This document shows, piece by piece, positions 12,846-23,069 of a stretch of 26,699 bases of DNA. Within the stretch, counting starts at the first letter, position 1, and each line of letters opens with the position of its first letter. A model generated the notes under the pieces. It made no database searches. It was not told the DNA's origin and worked only from the letters and a program-made list of their open reading frames with translations. The position numbers and the translations under genes were made by a program. Source of the DNA: Bolinopsis microptera (taxonomy: Eukaryota; Ctenophora; Tentaculata; Lobata; Bolinopsidae); the NCBI RefSeq assembly GCF_026151205.1, contig NW_026971865.1:1-26699 (forward strand), read 5' to 3'.

Positions 12846-15429
12846 CGTCCCCCCCCCCCCCCTTTGGTTATTTGGAAAATTAATAAAGCCTACTCTCGCA
12901 AATATTGCCAACAACCTTAAAACTATAAAGGGGCACCTAAATTTTGGGTAAATGGCGAAACTTTAAATTTCATAGAATTTCATTAAAAATTAAAAAAAAA
13001 AAATGGTAATCTCCACTGGCAAAACCCATAATATTTATTTTGAAAATTGCCAGTCCCCCCTCCACTTATTTTGTAGCCTAGAGACTAGGGAAGGATTTGA
13101 GAACCATGACAATGAAATAAGGGGTCCCGGCACGGGCTGGAACATATGATAAACTAAACAATTAGGTTCAAATTTCTTTGGCCTTTAATATATAAATTAC
13201 TGATAGGAACCTAATCCCCACCTACCCTGATCATTTATTTAGTTTTTTTTTTCGGATCGGCCCCAGTTTTTTTTAAAGCTGCCCTTAAGCCCCCCGGTTA
13301 TCAAACAACCCCAATTTTTAAAAACTCCATTAATTAGAAATCTTTTTTTTTTTCTGCTGGTTTTTTCGATGACCGAAATATTATCCCCAACCGATTTTAA
13401 TTTTGGGAAAACCGGCAAATCTGCAGAAGACCCACAAATTTTATTATACTCATAGTTTAGTTTTTTACTATATTAGGAATTATCGTCGAAACTTAGAATG
13501 TTTTTCCCGCCCTGCAAGAAAAAAATTTTTGTAAATCAAAGTTTTTGTGCAGGCCCGGTACTGCTCATAAAAACCCCTAGCAAGGCTAGCCAAAAATGGG
13601 AAATATCAGATATGTGAATTTATAAAGTTTCCTTTAAAATGCCTTTTCTTCGAAAAATCCTTATTTTATCGAACGGTTTTCAGAATAAACCGTTTCCCAC
13701 TTATTGTACCCCGTCCCATAATTAAGAAAATCCAAGCCCGAGTCCCTGATTTTAAACTTGCCCGGCTAATTTTTAAATTTAATCGCGGCTAAATAACGTG
13801 GGTGACCACCCCCCCCACCTTTATTTTATAAAGTAGAAATCACCGTAACGTCGTAACCATACAGTCCTCCCTAACTGTGTAAAAGTGTTGTAGTGGGGGT
13901 TGGGTAAAGTGCAGGCGAGGAAACATCCCAAATCCACGGGCCCGTAACTATTAATCTGATTAGAAAAAAACACCACTTTCAATTGATCATATCGTTAAAA
14001 CAAACAATCTGCGTTTTGGAAAATGCCGACTTTTGCCAGTTTGCCTTGGTTTTTATGTTTTTTGGTAAACCTATTTTGTTTTATGTAATACGAGAATCTA
14101 CAAAATGCCTATAGGTGGTATTATTAATAAAACAAGGTTCCCCATTTTAAGGTATTTATACAAACTTTTTGCCGCTAACAAGTTGCTTACAGTAATAAAT
14201 ACTCCGTTGGGAAAATGTGAAAAAACGCTGAAACAACTTGGGGTGGGGATTGTCTGCGGATTTTTTAATGTAACAATTATTAGTGTACAGCCCTGAAAGC
14301 TTATAAGTATAGTTCCGGGGAGGGTTAAACCAGGTAGAAAAAGAGGCAATCCAAACAATTTAATGGGGAGTTTAAAACGAAAGAAAAGAGACGGGGGAAG
14401 GAGAATAATACCACCGGGCTGGGGTATGTTAACATAAAATGTTGATCAATTTTTAAAGGCAAACGACATAATATATTGGATTAAACCGTCCCCCCCCCCA
14501 CCCCTTACACATCCTGACCCCGTTAAATGCTTTGGGCCCTATTAACGGCCCCCAATCGATGGAATAAATATATTTTTGACTTTTTTATAAATGTTCAATA
14601 CTCTCTAATAAAGTGCCCCTCGCACCCTGCAAGATAAGAAAACGCGCCCCTGGTATTATTTTTGACTTCTAATGGAAACCAAGCGAACGGTCCCACGCCA
14701 CGTAAAATATCGGATTTGGGAAGGTCCGATCCACTTAGGTTGTGAACAGTGGGGTTAGATATAGATTTATAATTTAAATAAAATATTAATATAATATATG
14801 TTAATATTTTGGTGTTAGACCCGTGTAACTGAGTTATATTCCTGTGGGATGTAAAAGGTAAAAAAGCAAGAAGGTAAATCGTATACATTTTTAATTTTTG
14901 ATATTCCACTTTAAGAATTATTTAAATAATGGCTTTAATTGAAAGGGTCGGCAAAAACCATGTAAAATATGGGTTTTTTTTTTAACCACCGAGGTTGTTT
15001 TTGGGTTCAGCCGAAAAATAAAATATTTTTACCTATGAATGGTTTTTGTTTAACAATACATGTATCCTCCAACTCACCCCCCAAGCTTTGCAGTTCCTGG
15101 TTAGTGCCCACTGAGTCCCTCATGAAATATTTTCTTTCAAGCTTCTCTTTTTCCCATGTATATTTTATTTTTTTTTTGCCTCCACAGGAGAAATTATTGG
15201 AGTTGGGTATTTTTTTTTTCTAAAATAATATAAAACTGGTACAATACAAAAGTTGGGACCCAAAACCAAAATCATGGGTTAAGAAAAGTGGACAAAAACC
15301 CCCGCTGCCAGTGTCCCCTCCTCTTTTTTCCAAACCAAAAGGAAACATGAAAAATATTATTTGAGGATAACCGACGCAAATTGACAAAATTGGGATACCC
15401 GAAAGAAATGAAAAATCGGGTCCGCCTCG
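12846..15429. other. AT-rich DNA without a supported gene
   Basis: No recognisable gene was seen. The 14098-14358 segment is open on both strands and was not accepted. A perfect 10-base inverted repeat (AAAATATTAA / TTAATATTTT) with an 11-base loop occupies 14780-14810, but it is pure A+T and could be chance. The last 100 bases or so (about 15330-15430) show faint similarity to the right end of foldback P2 (about 24280-24354), including an ATTATTTGA-like word. The direct repeat A may therefore extend further left than annotated. That is too weak to annotate. Confidence 0.5.
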
Positions 15430-15914
15430 ACGCTTTTTTCCCAATTCAATAAGGCTTTATTACAATTCCGCCGTAAGCCGTGGGAAAAGAATGGGAAAAA
15501 GCGAGCCGACCGATTTATTTATCATTTCCCTCGGGAATCAAATTGCCAATCACAACATAATTTGGTTACAAACGAACAGTTTTAATTTTTGGCTTCCGAT
15601 CACAAGACAATGCAAGTTAACCTATTTGGGCAATTAAACCTACTATTTTTTAAACCCCCTACATAACATTTTATATCCCCTTTTATGTTTTTTATTTTTT
15701 CCAGGCAATTAAGAAACTCAATCCCGAAAATTAGTTCAAGGCATGTTTTAATTTTAAGTAAAAAAAACCTTTCTAAGTCCAAATTTTAAAAGAATTAAAA
15801 AATAGTTTTATGTGGGAGGTTTTGTAAGAAATTTGCGCATAAATACGCGCCCCCCAGCAAATGGTGGTGTTATACAAAAATTAGGTTGAAAACCACCCCC
15901 AAAAATCGCATTCG
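15430..15914. repeat. dispersed repeat A, copy 1
   Basis: This aligns in direct orientation with 24355-24832. Shared landmarks in order are AATAAG-CTTTATT-ACAATTCCG, GTAAGC, GAATGGG-AAAAAG, CCGACCGATTT, TCGG-AATC-AAATT-GC-AATCAC, TTCCGATCA-like, TTGGGCAAT, TTTTTCCAG, ATTTTAAGTAAAAAAA, GCGCA-AAATACG-GC and ATTAGGTTGAAAA. On the minus strand both copies reach a stop next to an AATAAA hexamer (15456-15461 here), so the sense strand of A may be minus, with its 3' end at the left edge. No protein family is recognisable. Foldback P1 begins immediately to the right. In the second copy A runs straight into B. Confidence 0.85.
15456..15461 (-). promoter_or_regulatory. possible poly(A) signal AATAAA in repeat A
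   Basis: Read on the minus strand, AATAAA overlaps a TAA stop that ends a short frame. The same arrangement is found in the second copy at 24367-24372, and the bases around it are well conserved. A hexamer like this is common by chance in AT-rich DNA. Conservation between two divergent copies next to a stop is the only support. Confidence 0.3.
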
Positions 15915-16409
15915 GGTAAACTGGCAAAAAATTCCCCGCCACAAAATGGGACCGTCCCGCGGAGTTTTTTTCCCCTTCCCGAGAAATGCCCCGAATTTTT
16001 ATATGAACCAAATAACTACTAATTAACTCCGGATGAGGTGCGCGGGTGAACTTTTTTTATCACCAGTGGGGGGGGCCCCATTTCTATCGTAATCCACGCC
16101 CCTTTTTTTTTTTTGGGTGACGGGGCGGTTGTCAGGGGGGGGGGGGGGGGGGGGGGGGGCGCGCGGCCATAACTGGAGGTGGCGGGGGCGTCTCCCCCTA
16201 ACCCCCTATGAATTTATCTACGGCTTCCCGATATGAAAGATTAACCAGAACCCTTCAATTATGAAACCCAAAAATGTGCCCTAAGATGGGCAACATGAAA
16301 TTTAATATATTTAGTGCTAATGAAATACATTAAAGGCCTATAGAGAAACCTTTATGTTTTATATTTTGAGAAATCGCCCCAAAAAACCGATTTTTTTGCC
16401 CTATATTAG
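15915..16409 (+). repeat. P1 left terminal inverted repeat, unique part
   Basis: This pairs with the reverse complement of 19004-19458. Matched landmarks from the outside in are AAACTGGCAAAAAAT, CCCGCC-ACA, the TTTTTATATG-AACC word, a CCAGTGGGGGGG word, CCACGCCC-TTTTT, GAATTTATCT-CGG, AATTATGAA-CC, ATGTG-CCTAAG and GCTAATGAAAT. A 25-base G run at 16135-16159 sits inside the arm, where the right arm has only a short run, so it is probably inflated by base calling. No coding potential was seen. Confidence 0.78.
16135..16159 (+). repeat. G homopolymer of 25
   Basis: This is an uninterrupted run of 25 G followed by CGCGCGGCC. The inverted partner in the right arm of P1 has only a C run of about 5-9, so the length is suspicious as biology. 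It is either a slippage-prone microsatellite or, more likely, a base-caller artefact. On paper it is also a G-quadruplex former. Confidence 0.6.
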
Positions 16410-18070
16410 CAGTCCCTTCCCTGGGAGTAAAACCAAAAAAAATAATTTAAAACACTTATTTTTTTCAAGATATACCTCAGCTTCCCCTGATTGGAAGCCT
16501 GAAGCGCTATCCATCCCTTGGGGCACTTAAAATGGTGCAGAATCATCCCATACCTGACAGGAGTTTGGGTAAAAAAGAGCATGGTGTTAATTTTTAAAAT
16601 CCTTCAGAACTTCAAAGGTTTTTTGGTTGAGTAATTTTAATTAAGGTCAAAGAAAATGCCCCAATTTTTACGCCTTCCTTTTGGCACAAAGTCAAGCCCG
16701 AAAATTGGATGCAACTTATTTTTCAAAAAAAAGATAATCACAAAGCTTCTTGATTGATGGCTTTTAAGCGTTCATCCTTGGGGCCCATTAAATAACGGTT
16801 TCCATAACCCATCATATAGGGGAAAAAGTGGGTAAAAAGAGCCAAGGTTGTTTTTGTTTTTTTAAATCTACAGACTTCATGTTGGTTGGAAAAGTTAAAA
16901 AGGTCAGATACCACCATTTTTATAATGCCTCCCCCGCGAGTAAAGCGATTTTAGGTGCAACTTTAATATCAAAGATATCTCCACTTTTCTGATTGGAAGT
17001 TTTAAAAAAACGCTAATTTTGGGCATTGGAAATGGTCCAGAAAAATCCCATCAATAAATTTTGATGGGGGGGTAGAAGTAATGGTTTTAAAAGGTCCTTG
17101 AGACTATATCAGTTAGTTTTGAGGATATTAGGTTCAGATCCCCATTATTAATACTCTCCTCCGCGAGTAGGCGTGAATATAATACTCCACTCCGCTGAAA
17201 AACGTCCCTTTAGTGGGCATTCAATACTAGTCAATCGGCCCCCCCCTGGCAATATTCTATCCCTTCTACCTCCGAGGTACCAGGGTTTCGATTTTCTCCC
17301 AACTCCCTTGGTGTTCCCACCTAGCACCGATTGGGGGGTGAGCGCACCCCCCCCACCGAACGAATCAGCTAATGAACCCTGGGAGAGGGTCCCCCTATGC
17401 AGCCCCCCCCCCCCCAGTTTTCCCCACTCAGCCCCGAATACTCCGAGTAATCCGGGTTTGGTGATAACTGGTGAGGTGATTTAAATGAGGAGCTGGCCCC
17501 AAAAGCAGCTAACCTTCTCCGGCGACACTAAAAAAGTTAATAAGTAACAACACCTAAAACCTTATCCGTCCACATTGGCCTAATGTAAAAGATAATTGAA
17601 AGTGTTCCCCCTTTCGGCCTTTTTCCTGGTAAATGGGGGAACTGGTTTAAACACTTGGGTGGTAAACAATGTGGTTTTTATTGGAAAAGTCCCCCGAAAA
17701 AGTTAAAAATAAAAGGTGTTTATTTTGAGAAATTTTTAATGTCAACTTTTATGTTTTGAATGCACCTTATTGGTGCAAACTTAATTTCAAAAGTATACTC
17801 AAGCTTCAGGAGTGGAGATAAAAGCGTTTCACATGGGCAAAAGGGGGCATTTAAAAAAAAAATAAGGATAATTGATCAGATTAAGTAGCAATCGATCACA
17901 AGTTTTATTAAAATTCTTCCCCAGACCCCTTATTAAGGTTTTATTTAAACGATTAGGTATAAAACCCAATTTTTGTTTTAAATTCTCCCTTCCGCCAAGT
18001 AGTTCCCAACTGCCAATGGTGTGACAAATTTTATAAAAATGAACCTTTTAATTAATTCCGCCCCCAGGGA
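16410..18070 (+). repeat. tandem array of about 250 bp units, forward
   Basis: A core word (GCTTCTGATTGGAAG-like) followed by TTTTAAGCG-TCATCCTTGGGGCA, ATGGT-CAGAAAATCCCATCA, a G run, TAAAAAGAGCA-GGTT, CTTCAGACTTCA and CCTC-CGCGAGTAAAGCGATTTT recurs at about 16483, 16746 and 16986, and after an interruption at about 17802. Spacing is 240-263 bp. The first copy starts mid-unit at the border with the unique arm. The interruption at 17175-17745 is foreign to the unit. The array ends where the same unit begins to run in reverse. Confidence 0.8.
17175..17745. other. GC/C-rich insertion within the P1 array
   Basis: Unit-to-unit distance jumps from about 245 bp to about 811 bp here, an excess of about 566 bp, and the intervening sequence does not look like the unit. 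Its first part (about 17215-17530) is rich in C, including a run of 13 at 17403-17415, and is open in the plus frame 17173-17484. That translation is Pro/Ser-rich and resembles no protein I know. The reversed half of P1 has no counterpart, so it entered or was lost in one arm only. It might be a nested small element or a spacer. Clear terminal repeats of its own were not found. Confidence 0.55.
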
Positions 18071-18084
18071 AAAAAATTTTGTAT

Positions 18085-19003
18085 TTTTGGCCCAAAGAAA
18101 TACATCAGTGAAATTTCACTAAAAACCTTCTAAGCCCAAAAGGAATAAATGCTTTTAACCCCACCATTAATTATGATCATTCCTTAAATATGAATAAAGT
18201 GTTTTTTATTTTTTTTCCAAATTGGCTACTTTTTATTTTCAAAGAGCGTAAAAATTATGGTTTTTAAACCTAATAATCCACCCAAACCCCTTGGACAAGT
18301 CCTTTTGAAAGAACTTTATAAAAACCATAACAACCCCCTAAAACACCCCCACCTCGATGGTGATGATTAATGGGAACCAAATTTTTTTAATGCCCCAAGA
18401 AACGCAGCGGCATAAGCTCCAAATCAAAAATAAAAACTGAAGGCTATTTTTGAAAATAATGCAATAATCAAATACGCTTCCTCGCAAGATGCGTTAAAAA
18501 AAATGGGCATCTTGACCCCGAATAAACTCTAACGACCCCCTTGAAGTCCCCCCAAATAGACTTTTAAAACCATGCCGCCCCATACCCCCAACTCAAATAA
18601 AGATGAATTACCCCCCTGACCGTTTTTTTATTAAATTGCCCCCAAAGAATGAGCGGCCCCTTAAGCTTCCAATCAGAAGCAGAAGAATATCTTGGGCAAA
18701 TAAGTGGCCTCAAACGCTACTTTATATGGAGAAGCCGGTAACAAAATGGCAAAACCCTGAAAACCCTAAATAACATGCCAACCAACCTGAAAAGATCCTG
18801 AAGACTTATAAAAAACCAAATGGCCTCCCTACCTCCTATTCCCTACCCCACCTCAAAATTTGAAATTGAATTCCAGACCGTATTTTAATAATGCCCAAAA
18901 GAATGGGAGCTGCTTTTAGCCCCAATCAGAAGCAGAGAATAATCTTGGAAAAATAAGTTGGAATTATAAAAATTGTTTTACTCTCGAGACTGCTAATAAA
19001 GCA
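18085..19003 (-). repeat. tandem array of about 250 bp units, reversed
   Basis: The reverse complement of the left-array core (CTTCCAATCAGAAGC-like) recurs at about 18150, 18416, 18667 and 18920, spaced 252-260 bp. It is preceded each time by CCCAAAAGAATG-AGC or a close variant. The outermost copy ends in the same partial unit that starts the left array, an ACTCTCGAGACTGCTAATA-like word, so the array-to-arm junction is mirrored in both halves. This half is about 0.75 kb shorter than the left one, mostly because it lacks the 17175-17745 insertion. Confidence 0.8.
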
Positions 19004-19458
19004 AAAAAATCGGAAATTTTTTTGGGCGAAATTTTTCCTCAAAAACAAAGTCCTCCTTAAGGCCCACCTGTTTAAGAAATCTATTTTCATTAAGCTACCT
19101 AACATAAAACAAGCCTGAAATACTTAGGCCCACATTATTGGTTCATAAATTAGAGGTTCCTGTGATCTCCCCCAAATCGGGTGAAAGCCCCCGAAGATAA
19201 ATTTTACAAGTGGGGGATCGCCCTCAAATGGGGTGCGGGTCCCCAAAAAGGGCGGTGGAATTCCGAGAAAATTTCCCCCCCACTGTGGGAAAAAAAATGG
19301 GTAAAAAAAAAACCCCCGAGGTAAAATTTTAAGTTGTTAATTTTTAAGGGTCCCCATATAAATCGGATTTAACAACGAGAAACACCGACGGAAAACGGGT
19401 TACCCCCCCACCCCCCAATGTGTGGGCGGGAAAAAACATTTTTTGCCCAGTTTATAAC
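19004..19458 (-). repeat. P1 right terminal inverted repeat, unique part
   Basis: This is the reverse-complement partner of 15915-16409, with the landmarks listed there in mirrored order. It ends at TTTTTTGCCCAGTTTATAAC. The word GGCGGGAAAA at 19425-19434 lies about 25 bases inside this end. The same ten bases begin foldback P2 at 19827. Divergence from the left arm is mostly single-base indels in runs, as expected of noisy reads. Confidence 0.78.
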
Positions 19459-19826
19459 CACGAAATTACCTATTTCAGTGCCTTAAAAACGCCCCATTAT
19501 TTTTTACATTGAAGTTTAGAGAAATTCTGAAAAACTTTGGCAGGTGCGTCCCCCCTCCCTAGGACCTTGTCCCATAATCGACTGTTTAAAAAAAAAAAAT
19601 TTTCCAATGTATCAAGGACGTAAACGGGAAAGTGTGGTTTATTTTTTTTTTCCTGGAAAAACCCGCCAGTTTTTTTAAACAAACAGCTTGACCCCCCCCG
19701 GTGGAAGTATAAAATTTTAAATATAAAATCAATATTAAAATAGATTGTATAGACCCGCCTTTTGGGCAAAGTCCCCCCCCAATATGTGTTAACATCCGCC
19801 CAAAAGATCCAGGTAAATGTCAAGTT
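19459..19826. repeat. dispersed repeat B, copy 1
   Basis: This aligns in direct orientation with 24833-25150. Shared landmarks in order are CCTTAAAA-C-CCCCATT, GCGTCCCCCCT, CCTTG-TCCC-AAT-CGACTGTTTAAAAAA, TTTTCCAATG, CGGG-AAAGTGTGGTTT, CTGGAA, AACA-CAG-TTG, CCGGTGG, ATAAAATTTA, CGCCTTTTGG-CA and AATATGTTAA. The two copies share no coding frame that I can name. It is bounded on the left by P1 and on the right by P2. Here it lacks the C sequence that follows B'. Confidence 0.82.
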
Positions 19827-20557
19827 GGCGGGAAAATTGTAATCAGGTTTTTTCCGAACAATCAAAAACCGATTTAAATGTTTTTAATTTAAAGAAATAA
19901 ATAAGGAAGGGTGGGAATTTTTTTTTTCCCCCGGAAAAATGGACCTTGACCGAACTAAAGAGAAAGGCTTACATAAAAACCAAACCCAAATAATTGGTCG
20001 CTGAAATCCAGTACCCCAAATAAGTGCGCCTGGGTCCACATTGCTTCCAAAACGTCCGTTTTCTAAATTGACCTTACCAAAGCCTAAATAAAAAGGTGGC
20101 GGCACCTATAATGTTCCCTGGTGATCAAGTAACGCCCCAAAAATGGGGGTAATTCCAACTTAAGGTCACGTGGGATATTTGAAAGGCAGGAAAACCCCCC
20201 AAGCGGCCCCTAATTAACCGGTTAACCACATACAACCCACGTAAACGGTTCCCCGCGTTTTTTGGGAAATCCTTGGTTTTTTAAAAAGGTATGGTTTTAA
20301 CCTATATTTTTAAGTTATAATATACTTCTTCACAGCCTACCAAACTCTTAACACCTTAAGACAACAGCGTGACATCAACCCCTTTCCTGCCCCCTATAAG
20401 ATTTAATTGCAAAGAAAACCGAAAGTTTAACAACGAGAAAACAATATTTATACAAACTTTTGGATAGATGGTTTGGTAATGAGATTAGAATTTGTAATAA
20501 ATACAAATTTAAACTACAATTACACGTAAAAACCCATGACGAAGCAAAATTCAATCT
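19827..20557 (+). repeat. P2 left terminal inverted repeat, unique part
   Basis: This starts with GGCGGGAAAATTG and pairs with the reverse complement of 23557-24354. Paired words from the outside in are CAATCAAA-ACCG and TTTAATG, TTTTTTC followed by a GGAAAAATGGAC-TT word, TAATTG-TCGCTGAAATCCAGT, GGGTCCACATTGCT-CC, CGTCCGTTTTCTAAA, GGCGGC, GGTGATCAAGTAACGCC, TCACGTGGGAT and CATACAACCCACGT. Short minus-strand frames (19884-20105, 20375-20620) show no recognised domain and are not annotated as genes. Confidence 0.78.
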
Positions 20558-23050
20558 CCCTCGTGGGAGACCTCCAAAGGCGGCCCATTTCTTCCTCCAA
20601 CAGCACTCTCGTTGGCCCAACTCAAGCGGCTAATTCTCAAAGGGCAACTTGGTAAACAGCCACTCCTCGAGACACTCCAAACGGGCATTCATTCCAAAGC
20701 CATTTCTCGTATGGCACTCAAGCAGCAATTTCCTCCCAAGCTACTTATCATCGCCCTCCCGGTGCCACTTCCCCCCCTTCGTGTGTTTATTACTCAAGCG
20801 GCCCAAATTCCTCAAAAAAGCACGTCCTCGATGGGGCCCAGCTCGTTACTGCATCGAATTGGCTCCAGCGAACTATATTAAAGATAGATGATGCGCAAGA
20901 TTCCTATCAAGGCCACTCCCTGTGAAGTCGCTTCGATTGTTCGGCTTCGACAAGCGTGGGCGCTGCATTCAAGCGGCAAATTTCCTCCCCCTCGACGTGG
21001 CGCTCCTCCCGTCACAGCACGGAAGACTCTCGTTTTGGGGGTGGACCAAAAAAACATCGCCACCTCACGTGGAACCAACATCCTCGTGCCACTCCTCGCG
21101 GCATTTTTCCCGTGGGCACTCCTCCGGTACAACACCCTCGTAGCAACTATAAAGCGAAAAGCGGCCCAACAATTCTCAAGAAACCTCAAGCGGCCCAGTT
21201 CCCCCCCAAGGGCACAAAGAACTATCGAGAACAAAACCAAAGCGGTATTCTCCCCAATTAGGCACTTTCTCGTCACTCTGTTCCGTGCCCAACTCCTCAG
21301 TGGGCACGTCTAGCGGGCGAAATTCTCAAAGCCAACTCCCCCCTCAGCCCCCCTCCCAAAATGCATCCATCCAAGGGTCACAAACTCCCTTCCGTTGCCA
21401 CTCAAGCGCTAGTTCCTCCCGTTGGCAATCTCCTACCGTCCCACAACTCCCCCTCCGTGGGGCACTCCCAACGTGACACACTCCTCGGTGGGCACACTCG
21501 TTGGGGCAATACCCCCCGTTGGCAAACACTCCGTAGCACTAAAAGCCTGGGCCTATTTCCCCTCAAGAAAACATCAAGCCGGCCCATTTCCCAAGGCAAC
21601 TAATCGTGGGACACCAAAAACAAAGCGGTCATCCCTCAAGGCACATCACCCCAGGCAACTTTTCAAGCGGCCCATTTTCAAGGCAACTCCTCCGTGGGGC
21701 CACTCTCCAATTGAACTATCGTGGGGGCAAAATTCCTCGTGGCACACTTATGGGTGGGGCACTCCTCCGTTGGACCACTCCCTTCCGGTGGCACTCTATC
21801 CCGTGGAAAAACTCCTCCCCCCCGTGGCATTCCTCGTTGCAGTCCTCCTCGGAGGCACTACAAGCGTCCACTTCTCAAATGCACTTAAGCGGCAATTCTC
21901 AAGGCCCCCACTCCCTCGTGTGCAAAGCTCCCCCTCGAGCACTCTCGTGGCATTCAAGTGGGCCAGACGTTCTTTTGGGTGGCCCCACACCTCGTGACAA
22001 CCTACCCCCCTCCCCCGTGGCAAATCTCGTTGGAACTCCCCACGACGGTGGGGCATTTCTCGTTTGCAGTATTTCGTTGGCACTCCCAAGCCGTCCCAAA
22101 TTTCCAAAATGCAACTTAAGCGGCACTCCCCGTTGGCATCCCCGTGGCACTCCTCCGTAGCAATCTCTCCGAAGCACTATAAGCGGCATTTCCCCCTCCC
22201 CCCCTCCACAAGAAACTCAAGCGCGGCCCAAAATCCCAAGGCACCTAAAACGTGGGGAAACCACCAAATAAGGGCCGGTAATACCCCTCAAAGGCCACAT
22301 CTCATGGCACTCAAGCGGCCATATTTCAAGGCACTCCCCCTCGTGCCCCACTCCAACGGCAAATTTTCAAAGGCACTCCTTGTGGCCAAACAACCTTGGT
22401 GGCCCACTCCTAGCCGGGCTTTTTTAAAGCAAGGCCCACTCCTCCGGCCGTGGGAACTCCTCGTGGAACTTCCTCGTGGGAAACACCCCAACCGTGGCAA
22501 CCTCCTCCGTGGGTAACATGTTCCCCGCGTGGCCAAAATTCACCGTAACCAATTTCCCTCGTGGGGCCACTGCTCGAGGGCCAAAACATCCATCCCCGAA
22601 GGGGGGGTACTCCTTTCGTGGGAGCACCTCTCGTTGGCAACTCCCTCGAGACCCCACTCCCCTCCCCCCTAGGTCACAACACCCCATTCGTGTCCCACCT
22701 CCCAAGCGGCCCCATCCCCACATGGCAAACACTCCCTCGGAGCCCCACCTCCAAGGCGGCAAAATACCCCAAGGGCCACTCTTCGTGGCATTAAATAAGC
22801 AATAATGTTTCAAGGCACACACACCTACGTGTGGCCAACTCTAGCGCCAAAATTTCCAAGACGGCCCTTTTTATCAAAGCCAACTCACAAGACTCCGTGG
22901 GGAAAACACCTATCAAGCGGGCCATATTCCACCAAGGCAATTTTTTCGTGGGGCCAACTCCTCGTGGCACTCCTGTGCACTCCAGCAGCAATTCACAAGG
23001 CAACATTTCGTGAAACACTCCCCTCGTGGCAACTCATTGTGTGCCAACCA
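20558..23050 (+). repeat. 11 bp / 33 bp tandem array, forward
   Basis: About 2.5 kb is built from 11 bp words beginning GGCA. The three commonest are GGCACTCTCGT, GGCACTCAAGC and GGCATTCTCAA, often in that order, making a 33 bp higher-order unit. Many units carry extra C, G or A from run inflation. The unit is a multiple of three and its three forward frames contain no stop, so the array generates long open frames here (up to 191 codons at 21422-21997). They are by-products of the repeat rather than evidence of a gene. A genuine 11-residue-repeat protein is not strictly excluded. GC content is far above the flanks. Confidence 0.88.
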
Positions 23051-23069
23051 ACATCGGCAAAACAAACAC

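Larger units (their letters stand above)
15915..19458. mobile_element. foldback element P1 (about 3.5 kb, 250 bp arrays)
   Basis: The two ends are inverted copies of each other. The left end reads TAAACTGGCAAAAAATT, then CCCCGCC and ACAAAATGGG. The reverse complement of the right end reads TATAAACTGGGCAAAAAATG, then CCCGCCCACACATTGGGG. The arms stay alignable for about 450-500 bp and lead into tandem arrays of about 250 bp units, forward on the left and reversed on the right, meeting near 18055-18085. Repeats A and B flank it, and A' and B' are fused without it at about 24816-24832, so the element has an empty site. Possible target duplication: TCGCATTC-like on the left against CGAAATTACC-TATTTC on the right, too noisy to fix its length. 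The design matches Foldback-type elements. No transposase frame is visible, so it would be non-autonomous. A cruciform-prone inverted satellite is the alternative. Confidence 0.75.

Noticed and set aside
14098-14358. Hydrophobic small protein (86 codons minus, 63 codons plus)
   Set aside because: Opposite-strand frames overlap almost completely. The hydrophobic content follows from T-rich codons, and no signal or family is visible.
15430-19826. The P1 palindrome extending outward so that B is the reverse complement of A
   Set aside because: I compared A with the reverse complement of B. Convincing matching stops at about 15915 and 19458, whereas A to A' and B to B' match well in direct orientation.
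20878-22190. Long overlapping open frames on both strands (up to 191 codons) as genes
   Set aside because: They lie wholly in the 33 bp array, whose unit has no stop in any forward frame and in one reverse frame. The translations are Ser/Pro/His-rich repeats that change with every indel.
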